A stretch of 64,000 bases of DNA from JAJEAO01 sp963667635 (GTDB taxonomy: Bacteria; Acidobacteriota; Vicinamibacteria; Marinacidobacterales; Marinacidobacteraceae): NCBI GenBank assembly GCA_965232015.1, contig OZ246946.1, positions 1,178,001 through 1,242,000 of the forward strand, read 5' to 3'. Of the stretch, positions 9,178 through 19,049 are shown one piece after another. The notes beneath the pieces are model-generated. The model saw only the letters and a program-made list of their open reading frames with translations, was not told where the DNA came from and did not search any database. A program made the position numbers and the translations under genes. The number at the start of each line of letters is the position of its first letter. The stretch's first letter is position 1.

Positions 9178-9648
9178 CTATGGGAGGGGGACGCCCAGGC
9201 CGCGGTCGAAGAGGAGCCACACGACCGCGGCGAACCCGATCGGCAGGCCGATCAGAAGGCGCGGGGACCGCTCTCCGCCCAACCAGAGAAGCCCACCCAC
9301 GAGCATCGGAAGCGTCGCCGGAGTCCCGAGGTGCGGCAGGGCGGCGAGCGCGCCCGCCATCCATCCCGCGGCGGCCGCGAACGCCCAGGGTCGGGAGCCG
9401 CGTGGAGCGGGCGGCGGATGGGCTCCCCTCCCCCGGACGGCTCTCCATCCAAGCACGCCGGCGCAGCCGATCAGAACGAACGCCAGGATCCGTGGGAACA
9501 GCCCCGGTCCTGGCGCCCCCTCCGCGAGCGCCTCCGGGTAGCCCGCCGCATCGAAGAGGACGACGACGGCAAGCGCCGCCAGCAGGTTCGGCTCCAGCAG
9601 CCGGCGCACGGTTCCGGCGGGATCAGTCGTCGAGGAGGCCGAGCTCAC
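9178..9648 (-). CDS. tctB: Tripartite tricarboxylate transporter small subunit TctB
   Basis: A 156-residue protein with four predicted membrane helices, the size and layout of TctB family small permeases. The segment AEGAPGPGLFPRILAFVLIGCAG is the usual TctB signature of a PGxFPR loop followed by a helix. The GTG start lies inside the tctC coding end (26-base overlap), and the stop is one base before the tctA start, so the three Tct subunits are tightly coupled. The sequence is otherwise weakly conserved, as is usual for this subunit, and context supports the call. Confidence 0.88.
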   Translation of the reverse strand: MSSASSTTDPAGTVRRLLEPNLLAALAVVVLFDAAGYPEALAEGAPGPGLFPRILAFVLIGCAGVLGWRAVRGRGAHPPPAPRGSRPWAFAAAAGWMAGALAALPHLGTPATLPMLVGGLLWLGGERSPRLLIGLPIGFAAVVWLLFDRGLGVPLP

Positions 9649-10603
9649 GCAACAGGTCGCGGCTCGCCGCGACCTCCTCCTCCATCCAGGCGCCGAACGC
9701 CGCGGGGTCGTCGAGGACCGCCGGCTCCATCGCCGCGCGCTCCATGTACTCGACGAACCCGGGTGTCTCCACCGCCGCCAGCAGACGCCGCCGGAGGTCC
9801 CGGACGGTTTCCGGGGACAGCCCGGGCGGGCCGACCACCCCCCGCCAGTGGACCGGGGCGAGGTCGAAACCGAGATCTGTGTAGGTGGGAACCCCGGGGA
9901 GCGCCTCCACCGGCAGCGCGGCGGCGAGCACCCGCATCGCGCCCGCCCGGAGGTGCTCGCGGACGATGTTGTAGTTCGTGTGGGCGGCGTCGGTGTGCCC
10001 GCCGAGCGCCGCCACCACGGCGTCGGCGGAGCCCTCGTAGGCGATCCAGCGGATGTCGGGTTCTCCCGCCGCCGCCCGCAGTCGGGCGAAGCCGAGGAAG
10101 TGCGCCGAGGCCGCGCCGAAGCCGGACACCGAGACCGATCCGGGTCGAGTGCGGGCCTCGTCGAGCAGCTCCCCGAAGTCGGCGAAGCGGCTGCCCTCGC
10201 GGACCGCGATCAGGAACGGATCGCGCTGGATGCGCAGGATCGGGGTGAAGTCCCCGGGCGAGAACGGGATCCGTCCGGTGGCCATGTTCACCGTCCCGCT
10301 CGCCGTGAACACGCCGAGCACGTGCGGATCCCCGGCCCGGCTCCTCAGGTACTGCATCCCCACCGCTCCGGCGCCGCCTTGCCGGGTCACCACCTGGACC
10401 CGCTCCCCGTCGAAATGGGCCGGCGCCGCGGCGGCGATCGCCCGCGCCAGCAGGTCGCTGGGGCCGCCCGGCGTCGCCCACGAGACGATTTCGATGGGGC
10501 GCGAGGGGAAGGTCTCCGGGTCGGCCGAGGACCCGCAGCCGGTTGCCGCAGTCCAGCCGGCGAGGAGGATCGCCGCCCGCGCCGCCTGGCGCTGCCGGCT
10601 CAC
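9623..10603 (-). CDS. tctC: Tripartite tricarboxylate transporter substrate-binding protein TctC/Bug
   Basis: A periplasmic binding protein of 326 residues. The GTG at 10603 overlaps the pssA stop as GTGA and gives a signal with a lipobox-like AATGC, so it is probably a lipoprotein. The mature N terminus FPSRPIEIVSWATPGGPSDLLAR is the Bug/TctC hallmark (P-I-x-x-V and PGGxxD). Later blocks such as VVTRQGGAGAVG and GVPTYTDLGFDL also match. It delivers a small carboxylate to TctA/TctB. Coupling to a phospholipid gene upstream is unusual. The frame stays open upstream, but those codons belong to pssA. Confidence 0.93.
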   Translation of the reverse strand: MSRQRQAARAAILLAGWTAATGCGSSADPETFPSRPIEIVSWATPGGPSDLLARAIAAAAPAHFDGERVQVVTRQGGAGAVGMQYLRSRAGDPHVLGVFTASGTVNMATGRIPFSPGDFTPILRIQRDPFLIAVREGSRFADFGELLDEARTRPGSVSVSGFGAASAHFLGFARLRAAAGEPDIRWIAYEGSADAVVAALGGHTDAAHTNYNIVREHLRAGAMRVLAAALPVEALPGVPTYTDLGFDLAPVHWRGVVGPPGLSPETVRDLRRRLLAAVETPGFVEYMERAAMEPAVLDDPAAFGAWMEEEVAASRDLLRELGLLDD

Positions 10604-11418
10604 GACGAGTCCGGGGGGGCGACGGCCGGCTCTGGTCCTTCGTCCGCCCCGGACCCACGCCGCAGCAGGCGCAACAGCCCGGAAACCGCGGGCTGCGTCG
10701 CGTAGCCGATGGAGAGGAACAGGTACATGAACACCGGTTCCGCGAGGGCGGCCACGATGACCACCGCGACCAGGACCACGGTGCGATAGGACTCGGTTCG
10801 TCGTCCCGCCACGCTCTTGAAGCTGCGGTAGGGGATCGGGCTGTTCATCGCCAGCGCGAGCGCGAGGGTCGCGAACAGGCACGCGACCGCCGCGGGCCCG
10901 GCGGTCAGCGGTTCGGGCCGCCAATAGACCACCGCGCCCACGAGGGCGGCGGCCGCCGGAGTGGAAAGGCCGGTGTAGAACCGCGGGTCGCGGTTCAGGC
11001 GTCCCACGTTGAATCGGGCGAGGCGCACTCCGGCGCAGACCGCGAACAGCGCCGCCACCAGCCAGCCGGTGCGCGGCAGCGCCTGAAGCGCCCAGGCGTA
11101 GAGCAGCACCGCGGGCGCGACGCCGAACGAGCCCATGTCGGCGAGGGAATCCAGCTCCCTGCCGAAGTCGCTGGCCGCGTCGGCGAATCGGGCGACCCGG
11201 CCATCGGCGAGGTCAGCGAGGATGGCGAAGCCGATGAACAGGGCCGCCGCCGCGAAGTCCCCCTCGAGGGTGCGCGAGATCGAGAAGAACCCGAGGAAGA
11301 TGTTCGCGACCGTGAACAGACTCGGGAGCAGGAAGACGCCCCGCCGGGTGCGCAGTCCAGGGCGCGGCCTTCGCTTCCGGCGGAACCGGCGTCGCAGCCG
11401 CGAATCGCGGAACCTCAC
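10600..11418 (-). CDS. pssA: CDP-diacylglycerol--serine O-phosphatidyltransferase
   Basis: A membrane enzyme of 272 residues that makes phosphatidylserine from CDP-diacylglycerol and serine. The CDP-alcohol phosphotransferase motif is complete: DLADGRVARFADAASDFGRELDSLAD. The family-type start FLLPSLFTVANIFLGFFSI precedes it, and further hydrophobic helices follow. The GTG at 11418 overlaps the psd stop as GTGA. The C-terminal tail beyond about residue 240 is poorly conserved. Product flows to Psd encoded immediately upstream, so the pair makes phosphatidylethanolamine. Confidence 0.95.
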   Translation of the reverse strand: MRFRDSRLRRRFRRKRRPRPGLRTRRGVFLLPSLFTVANIFLGFFSISRTLEGDFAAAALFIGFAILADLADGRVARFADAASDFGRELDSLADMGSFGVAPAVLLYAWALQALPRTGWLVAALFAVCAGVRLARFNVGRLNRDPRFYTGLSTPAAAALVGAVVYWRPEPLTAGPAAVACLFATLALALAMNSPIPYRSFKSVAGRRTESYRTVVLVAVVIVAALAEPVFMYLFLSIGYATQPAVSGLLRLLRRGSGADEGPEPAVAPPDSS

Positions 11419-12062
11419 GCCGTGGCGTCTCCCGGAGGGCGCGCGATCACGGTCGCCCCGCCCCGGACCCGGTCTCCCGGGCGCACCGCGACCGTGAACC
11501 CTTCGGGCAGCACCACGTCGGTCCGGGAGCCGAAGCGGATCAGCCCGAAGCGCTCGGCTCGCGCCAGCCGGTCGCCGGGGCGGGCCTGGCAGACGATGCG
11601 GCGGGCCACCACGCCGGCGATCTGGCGCACGACGACGGCGCCGTGGCCGGTCCGGAGCCGGACTTCGTTCTGCTCGTTCCGCTCGGCGGCGTCCTCGCGG
11701 TAGGCGGCGAGGAACGCGCCCGGCCGGTAGCGCACCGCTTCGACCACCCCGGCCATCGGAGCGCGATTCACGTGGACGTCGAAGAGCGAGAGGAAGATGC
11801 TCACCCGGGGCCGCCCGTCCGAATCGTCGGCGTCGGTGACGCGGCCGTCGGCTGGCGAAAGCACCGCGTCCGCGCCACCCTCGGGACGCCGCTCGGGGTC
11901 GCGGAAGAAGAACGCGCAAAAGGCGGCGAGGACGAGGCAGGCCGCGGAGGCGCCCGAGAGAACCGGCGCCGACAGGAGCGCCCCCCCGGCGGCGAACAGC
12001 CCGGCGGCGACAAGCGGCGCGAGCACGAACGGATGTCCTTCCGGCGCGAGGGGGAGCCTCAC
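11415..12062 (-). CDS. psd: Phosphatidylserine decarboxylase (short, Psd-A type)
   Basis: A 215-residue decarboxylase with the compact architecture of the family form found beside pssA in many bacteria. Visible marks are FFRDPER, VLSPADGRV, FDVHVNRAPMAG and the self-cleavage segment RFGSRTDVVLP, where Gly-Ser gives the pyruvoyl group. Hydrophobic helices fill residues 12-52. The start is a GTG at 12062, 19 bases after the ydcH-like gene. It converts phosphatidylserine to phosphatidylethanolamine at the inner membrane. The stop overlaps the pssA start. Confidence 0.95.
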   Translation of the reverse strand: MRLPLAPEGHPFVLAPLVAAGLFAAGGALLSAPVLSGASAACLVLAAFCAFFFRDPERRPEGGADAVLSPADGRVTDADDSDGRPRVSIFLSLFDVHVNRAPMAGVVEAVRYRPGAFLAAYREDAAERNEQNEVRLRTGHGAVVVRQIAGVVARRIVCQARPGDRLARAERFGLIRFGSRTDVVLPEGFTVAVRPGDRVRGGATVIARPPGDATA

Positions 12063-12081
12063 CGGCGTCGGACTCCGAGGG

Positions 12082-12315
12082 TCAGGTCGTGCTGCGGAGG
12101 GCGGCGATTCGGTCCTTGAGCCACAGTTTGCGCTTCTTCAGCATCGCCTCCTCGACCTGCTCGGCCGGCGACAGGCCGCGTCGCTGGGCCATCTCGAGGA
12201 GCTGCTCGTCGAGCAGCCGATGTTGCCGGATCAGATCCTCGAGCGCCGGCGGAGCCGGCGGTGACGTCGCCCCGTCCGGGGCCTGGGCTTGGGGACCTTC
12301 GGGGTCGCTGGTCAT
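12082..12315 (-). CDS. YdcH/DUF465 family small coiled-coil protein
   Basis: A 77-residue protein. The ATG at 12315 is chosen because a near-perfect AGGAGG lies seven bases upstream; an in-frame GTG at 12321 has no such site. The DUF465 pattern is clear: LEDLIRQHRLLDEQLLEMAQ, then AMLKKRKLWLKDRIAAL. Function of the family is not established. It is probably the first gene of the psd-pssA-tctCBA run. Confidence 0.85.
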   Translation of the reverse strand: MTSDPEGPQAQAPDGATSPPAPPALEDLIRQHRLLDEQLLEMAQRRGLSPAEQVEEAMLKKRKLWLKDRIAALRSTT

Positions 12316-12610
12316 GGGCACCTCCTCAGGGGCCCCGACCGGTCGGGGTCCGGCGGTTTCGTGGATCTCGGCGACAGGCGCCGGGAGCCCGGGCAGCGAC
12401 GGGCCGGAGCGCGAAGATAGGTTACAACGCAGTGGCCCGGATCAGGACGCTCCCGGGAGCGAGCTCGCGGGCGGGTCCTCGGCGGACCTTCCGCGCCCGT
12501 TCCGTTCGCGGGAGCAGTCCATCGCGCCGTGGCCCGTGACGACAGCGGCTCGGAGGCTCACCCCCACCACGATTCCGAGTGGGCGGCGCTCCTGTCTGCT
12601 CGGCGTCGGG
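12316..12610. other. Intergenic stretch, no gene seen
   Basis: No convincing coding region lies here. A minus-strand AT-richer patch near 12410-12425 (TTGTAACCTATCTT) could be the promoter of the ydcH-psd operon. This is weak. Confidence 0.3.
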
Positions 12611-12922
12611 CTACTTGCTGCCGGGATCGAAGCGCTCGTCGGGGCGGAGGGTGGCGAAAGCCCCCTCGAGGCGGGCCACCCGCTCCGCGAGCGCATGGAT
12701 ATCGGCGCGGACCGACTCGATGTCCGCGCGGACGGACTGGATTTCGCCCTGGAGATCTGCTCGGATGGAGCGACGATCTTCGGCGGCGCTTCGCTGGCCG
12801 GCGAGGTTGAGTCCAGCCAGAGCGACTCCCACGCCGATGATCGCCCAGAACTCGGCGCTCAAGCGGCGCGGGGGCGGTGGGACGGCGCTGATGACCGGGG
12901 CTCCGGCGGTCCGCTCGCTCAC
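12611..12922 (-). CDS. Small single-pass membrane protein with coiled coil
   Basis: A 103-residue protein of a widespread uncharacterised type. One hydrophobic helix (FWAIIGVGVALAGLNLAG, about residues 25-42) is followed by a heptad-rich segment (ADIESVRADIHALAERVARLEG) predicted to form a coiled coil. The GTG at 12922 is chosen because the family-like N terminus SERTAGAPVI starts there and a TACACT box ends six bases before it. Longer in-frame starts add only basic, low-quality sequence. Function is unknown. Confidence 0.7.
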   Translation of the reverse strand: MSERTAGAPVISAVPPPPRRLSAEFWAIIGVGVALAGLNLAGQRSAAEDRRSIRADLQGEIQSVRADIESVRADIHALAERVARLEGAFATLRPDERFDPGSK

Positions 12923-12928
12923 GCCGTC

Positions 12929-12934
12929 AGTGTA
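12929..12934 (-). promoter_or_regulatory. -10-like TACACT, leaderless geometry
   Basis: Minus-strand TACACT ends six bases before the GTG start at 12922. This matches the spacing seen before mutS, the TAXI gene and recX. Confidence 0.45.
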
Positions 12935-13110
12935 GCCGCGCCGGCCGGGCCTCGAGCGGTCCGTGGGCGCGCCCGGAGACAGCGGTTCGAGGCGCGGGTT
13001 GCGGTTCCACTTGATGGAAACGCTCCACGAAGTCCGGGCGCGCGAATGACGGTACACGCTCCCGAACTCATCCGGGGCTGGACCGACCCGGAGCGCCGGA
13101 CCCAGTTCCA

Positions 13111-13150
13111 TGCCGGCGCATTGCCGGCGCATCGCCGGCGCGCCGGACTA
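13111..13150. repeat. GCCGGCGC-rich short repeat
   Basis: Three close copies of TGCCGGCGCA/TCGCCGGCGC followed by CGCCGGACTACGCCGG. This is related to the larger dispersed GCCGGACT repeat family and abuts the 3' end of tsaB. Confidence 0.5.
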
Positions 13151-13969
13151 CGCCGGATTCACCCGTTCCCGGAGCGGGCGGGTTGGCGCAGCCGGCGAAC
13201 CGTGGATGTCGGGATCGCGCAGGTAGAGCGGCGCCAGAGTGCGCGGGAGGCTCTCGGGGTCGGCTGCTCGACGGCCGATCGCCAGCCGCGCCGTCGCCGG
13301 GGCGAGGGGCGCGGGGTCGGTCACGATCCAGGCGCCGTCCAGCCCGTCGTCGGTGAGTCCGGCGGCGATCTGCTCCCGGTAGCGGACCGCGCCCGGCCCG
13401 CAGATGCGCGCGGCCTGGAGTTCGTGCGCCAGACGGCCGACCGCCTCCGGCCGGATCACCCGGGGAGGGCCGAGCGGGCGGCCGGCGGGGTGCGCGGGAT
13501 GGTCGGGGGACGCCCCGAATCCGGCCGCGAAGACTTCCCCCCGGAGCGCGTCCACGAGGGCGAGCCGGCGGCGGGGCGCCCGGTCCCGCAGGACGTCGGC
13601 GAGGGCGGCCGCCTCCAGGCTCGAAACCCCCGCGGCGGGCCGGTCGAGGGCGAAGGCGAGTCCGCCCAGCGTGGCGAGGCCCACGCGCAGCCCGGTGAAC
13701 GAGCCGGGCCCGCGGGTCGCGGCGAGGAGTGCGAGCCCGGCGCCGCCGAGGCCCGGGTCCGTCCCGTCCGCCTCGTCGCCTGTGAGCGCGACACCGTGGC
13801 GACCGAGGGCCGAGCGGATCGCGGGGAGCAGGCGCGCCGCGTGGCGGCGCGAGGGGGTGAAGGTCTCGACGACCTCCCGCTCGGGCGCCGCCGGGTCGAG
13901 GACCGCGACGCTCCCGAGGTTGCCGGTGGTGTCGAACGCCAGGACCAGCCCGGTGGGTTTCCTCGTCAC
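13148..13969 (-). CDS. tsaB: tRNA threonylcarbamoyladenosine biosynthesis protein TsaB
   Basis: A 273-residue ASKHA-fold protein required with TsaC, TsaD and TsaE for the t6A modification of ANN-decoding tRNAs. The phosphate-1 region LVLAFDTTGNLGSVAVLD and the TsaB signature RGPGSFTGLRVGLATLGGLAFAL are clear. The His metal motif of TsaD is absent, which distinguishes the two. The GTG at 13969 overlaps the stop of the upstream hydrolase as GTGA. The C-terminal third is variable, as is usual. The 3' end borders a GCCGGCG-rich repeat. Confidence 0.92.
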   Translation of the reverse strand: MTRKPTGLVLAFDTTGNLGSVAVLDPAAPEREVVETFTPSRRHAARLLPAIRSALGRHGVALTGDEADGTDPGLGGAGLALLAATRGPGSFTGLRVGLATLGGLAFALDRPAAGVSSLEAAALADVLRDRAPRRRLALVDALRGEVFAAGFGASPDHPAHPAGRPLGPPRVIRPEAVGRLAHELQAARICGPGAVRYREQIAAGLTDDGLDGAWIVTDPAPLAPATARLAIGRRAADPESLPRTLAPLYLRDPDIHGSPAAPTRPLRERVNPA

Positions 13970-14850
13970 CGCTCGACCGGCGCGCCTGCCGCGAGAATTG
14001 CCGGACCCCGTCCCGCCCCGCCCCGCCCCGCCCCCACCGGGAGAACTGGCCGGGAGAACTGGCCGGGAGGACCGGCGGAGTCCGGCGCTCGATGGAGCTC
14101 GATCCAGCCGAGGAGTTCTTCCTGAGGCACCCGGAGCACGTGCCCCTGCCCCGCCACCACGTCGAGCGTGACCAGCGCGCCGGCCGCCTCCAGCCGCGCC
14201 GCGGTCTCCCGGGAGCTCCGCACCCAGCGCGCGTCGCGCTCCCCCACCATCAGCCGGACCGGAACTCCCGCCAGCCGGTCGAGCGCCACCTCGGGGCCGG
14301 CCCGTCCGGGCATGGCGAGGACGGCGTCCACCGGGCGCGGCGACGCGGCCGCCGCGTGGAAAACGCCCACGCCGCCGGCCGACGCCCCGGTGAGGACCAG
14401 GGAGCCGGACGTCCCGGGCAGGTTCCGGTCGGCCCAATCGAGCACCGCCCGCATCAGGGACTCTCCTCCCTCGGCGAGCGAGGGACCCCGGACCTCGACC
14501 CCGATCACCGCGAAGCCGGCGGCGGGAGCGGCCTCGTCCCAATACGTCTCGATCAGGCCCGCGAGAAGCCCCGCATCTCCCGCTCCCCACGGGAACGCCA
14601 CCACCAGCCCCCGAGCCGGGGCCGTTGGACGGAGAACGAGCAGGTTGACCCGCCCGCCGCTCGAGAGCGCCGCCGACGCCCATTCCGGAGACGCCGCGGC
14701 CTCCGCCCGCCCTGGTCCGCTGCGAGCCGCGCACCCGGCGGGCGTCGCCGCCAGCGCGATCGCGCCGAGCAGGATCGCCGGGAGGGTCGCCACGCCGCGG
14801 CGTGCGGGGGTCCTCCCGGATCCTTCGGGTGGCGCCGGTTCGCGCCGCAC
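13966..14850 (-). CDS. Alpha/beta hydrolase-like lipoprotein with repeat-derived C-terminal tail
   Basis: A 294-residue protein. The GTG at 14850 follows GGGGGAGAG at good spacing. The N-terminal signal ends in TPAGC (Cys40), so it is probably lipidated. The nucleophile elbow GASAGG, an acid candidate in MVGERDARW and a His in GQGHVLRV give a plausible triad of an alpha/beta hydrolase. Residues after about 260 (GQFSRPVLPVGAGRGGAG and on) are encoded by a copy of the dispersed repeat described at 13978-14092. The natural end was therefore probably near the EELLGWIELH helix. Substrate unknown. Confidence 0.75.
   Translation of the reverse strand: MRREPAPPEGSGRTPARRGVATLPAILLGAIALAATPAGCAARSGPGRAEAAASPEWASAALSSGGRVNLLVLRPTAPARGLVVAFPWGAGDAGLLAGLIETYWDEAAPAAGFAVIGVEVRGPSLAEGGESLMRAVLDWADRNLPGTSGSLVLTGASAGGVGVFHAAAASPRPVDAVLAMPGRAGPEVALDRLAGVPVRLMVGERDARWVRSSRETAARLEAAGALVTLDVVAGQGHVLRVPQEELLGWIELHRAPDSAGPPGQFSRPVLPVGAGRGGAGRGPAILAAGAPVER
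13978..14092. repeat. Dispersed repeat copy inside a coding sequence
   Basis: Contains CCCCACCGGGAGAACTGG, a second GCCGGGAGAACTGG, a CGCCC/CCGCC run and GGCGGAGTCCGGCGCTC. These modules recur at 21.5, 43.9 and 51.4-51.8 kb. It encodes the C-terminal tail of the hydrolase and reaches to within about 10 bases of the tsaB start. Confidence 0.7.
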
Positions 14851-14866
14851 CGTGCGTCTCTCCCCC

Positions 14867-15262
14867 TCAGGTCCGGTCGGGACCGCGTTGCTTCAGGCCC
14901 CGCGCCAGAACGAAGGCGATGAGCGAGACCACAAAGACCGCGAACAGCATCCAGGCCACGGCCTGGAGCGTCTCGATCACGGTTCGGTACACCTCCAGCG
15001 TCCATCGTTCGGCGTTGAGCGCAAGGACCTCGGCGTCGCGGTCGGGCGCCGAGATGTACCGCTCCAGCTCCCGGATCCGGACCCCGCCGGAGACCCCGAC
15101 CACGATCGCGGCGAACCGGATGTAGCGGTGCCAGGCTGCGCCGAGATCGTCGTCCACGATCCGGGACAGGATCGCGGCGATCGAGCGGTCGAACAGTCGA
15201 ACCGCCGCGAACGACACCGCCAGCGCGATCGCGAAAGTGACGAGGAGAAGCGTCAGGAACAT
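14867..15262 (-). CDS. Small membrane protein, two transmembrane helices, unknown function
   Basis: A 131-residue protein with a hydrophobic helix at each end (MFLTLLLVTFAIALAVSFAAV and VAWMLFAVFVVSLIAFVLA) and an amphipathic middle containing GGVRIRELERYI. The ATG at 15262 has GGAG about ten bases upstream. I do not recognise a characterised family. It is the first gene of the minus-strand run that continues into the hydrolase and tsaB, and it is divergent from mutS. On the minus strand TGCTATGC (about 15325-15332) could be its extended -10. Confidence 0.65.
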   Translation of the reverse strand: MFLTLLLVTFAIALAVSFAAVRLFDRSIAAILSRIVDDDLGAAWHRYIRFAAIVVGVSGGVRIRELERYISAPDRDAEVLALNAERWTLEVYRTVIETLQAVAWMLFAVFVVSLIAFVLARGLKQRGPDRT

Positions 15263-15326
15263 GCCGGGAGTCTCTCCGCCGGGCGCGCTCCGGGCAAGCC
15301 CGGCCTCGGCGGCCCGCCGTCCCGCA

Positions 15327-15332
15327 TAGCAT
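15327..15332 (+). promoter_or_regulatory. -10-like TAGCAT before mutS
   Basis: TAGCAT ends eight bases before the GTG at 15341. Transcription would therefore begin at or very near the start codon. This supports the GTG over a downstream ATG at 15461. Confidence 0.5.
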
Positions 15333-15340
15333 CAGCCGCC

Positions 15341-18091
<2,751 letters not shown>

Positions 18092-18101
18092 GATCGGACC
18101 C

Positions 18102-19049
18102 ATGCTCCGCTTCCCGGGGTTGGCGCCCCTCGTTTCGCTTCTCCTCGCCGCCTGCGCGGCGGACCGACCCCGCCCGATGGCGCTCGCCACCGGGACGACC
18201 GCCGGGATCTACTACCCCCTCGGGGGCGCGGTGGCGAGCCGGTGGACGCGCGACGTTCCCGGGGTCGTGGTTCGCGCCGAGGTGAGCGCCGGCTCGGTGA
18301 CGAATCTGATCCAGGTGGCCAAGGGAGAGAGCGACATCGGCTTCGGGCAGGCCGATGCGGTCAGCGATGCGGTTCGGGGCGCGGGCCGGTTCCCCGAGCC
18401 GCTGCCGCTGGCGGTGCTCGGCCGGGTCTATCCGAACGTGGTCCACGTTCTCAGCGTCGGCGGCCGGGGCGTCGCCTCGGTGTCCGACCTGCGCGGCAAG
18501 CGGGTCTCGCTCGGCCCGCCGGGATCCGGGAACGAGGTCACGGCGCGCAACATCCTGCGGGCGGTGGGGATCGCCGAGGACGATTTCCGCGTCCGCCAGA
18601 TGAACTACAACCAGAGCATCAACGGGCTGAAGGACGGGACGCTGGACGCCATGTTCCTCGCCGCCGGCCTCGGCGTGGCCTCCGTCGTGGAGCTCGGCCT
18701 CACCCGCGAGCTGGTTCTGGTGCCCTTCACCGAGCTCGAGATGGCGGCGGTGGAAGCGGCGAACCCGGCCTACCAGGGGCTCCCGGTGCCGCCCGGGACC
18801 TACCGCGGCGTCGTCCGTCCCACGCTGACCCCGTCGCTGTGGAACCTCCTGTTCGTCCATGAGGACCTTCCCGACGAGATCGCCTACGGCTTCGCCCGCT
18901 CGCTCCTTCAGGGCCGTGACGCGTTTCGGGTGATCACGCGGAACGCCGACTTCATCCGTCTCGACAGCCTGCCCGCCGTCGGCCGGCTCCCGCTCCACCC
19001 GGGGGCGAGCGCGTTCTACGACGAGGCGCGATCGGAGAACCCCTCCTGA
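18102..19049 (+). CDS. TAXI-family TRAP transporter solute-binding protein
   Basis: A 315-residue periplasmic binding protein. The signal ends in LLAAC (Cys18), so it is probably lipidated. The mature start MALATGTTAGIYYPLGGAVA is the TAXI hallmark. Further family blocks include SAGSVTNLIQVAKGESDIGFGQADAV, LRGKRVSLGPPGSGNEVTARNIL and NQSINGLKDGTLDAMF. It hands a small carboxylate or amino acid to the fused permease encoded immediately downstream. Substrate is not predictable. Confidence 0.95.
   Translation: MLRFPGLAPLVSLLLAACAADRPRPMALATGTTAGIYYPLGGAVASRWTRDVPGVVVRAEVSAGSVTNLIQVAKGESDIGFGQADAVSDAVRGAGRFPEPLPLAVLGRVYPNVVHVLSVGGRGVASVSDLRGKRVSLGPPGSGNEVTARNILRAVGIAEDDFRVRQMNYNQSINGLKDGTLDAMFLAAGLGVASVVELGLTRELVLVPFTELEMAAVEAANPAYQGLPVPPGTYRGVVRPTLTPSLWNLLFVHEDLPDEIAYGFARSLLQGRDAFRVITRNADFIRLDSLPAVGRLPLHPGASAFYDEARSENPS

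Noticed and set aside
12431..12541. GTG small open frame preceded by TAGGTT with leaderless-like spacing
   Set aside because: The 36-residue product is Arg/Ser/Pro-rich low complexity with no support, and the same patch is better explained as the minus-strand promoter of the ydcH-psd operon.
14168..15340. Open frame upstream of mutS in the same frame
   Set aside because: It is antisense to two minus-strand genes, and the mutS family sequence begins only near 15341-15461.
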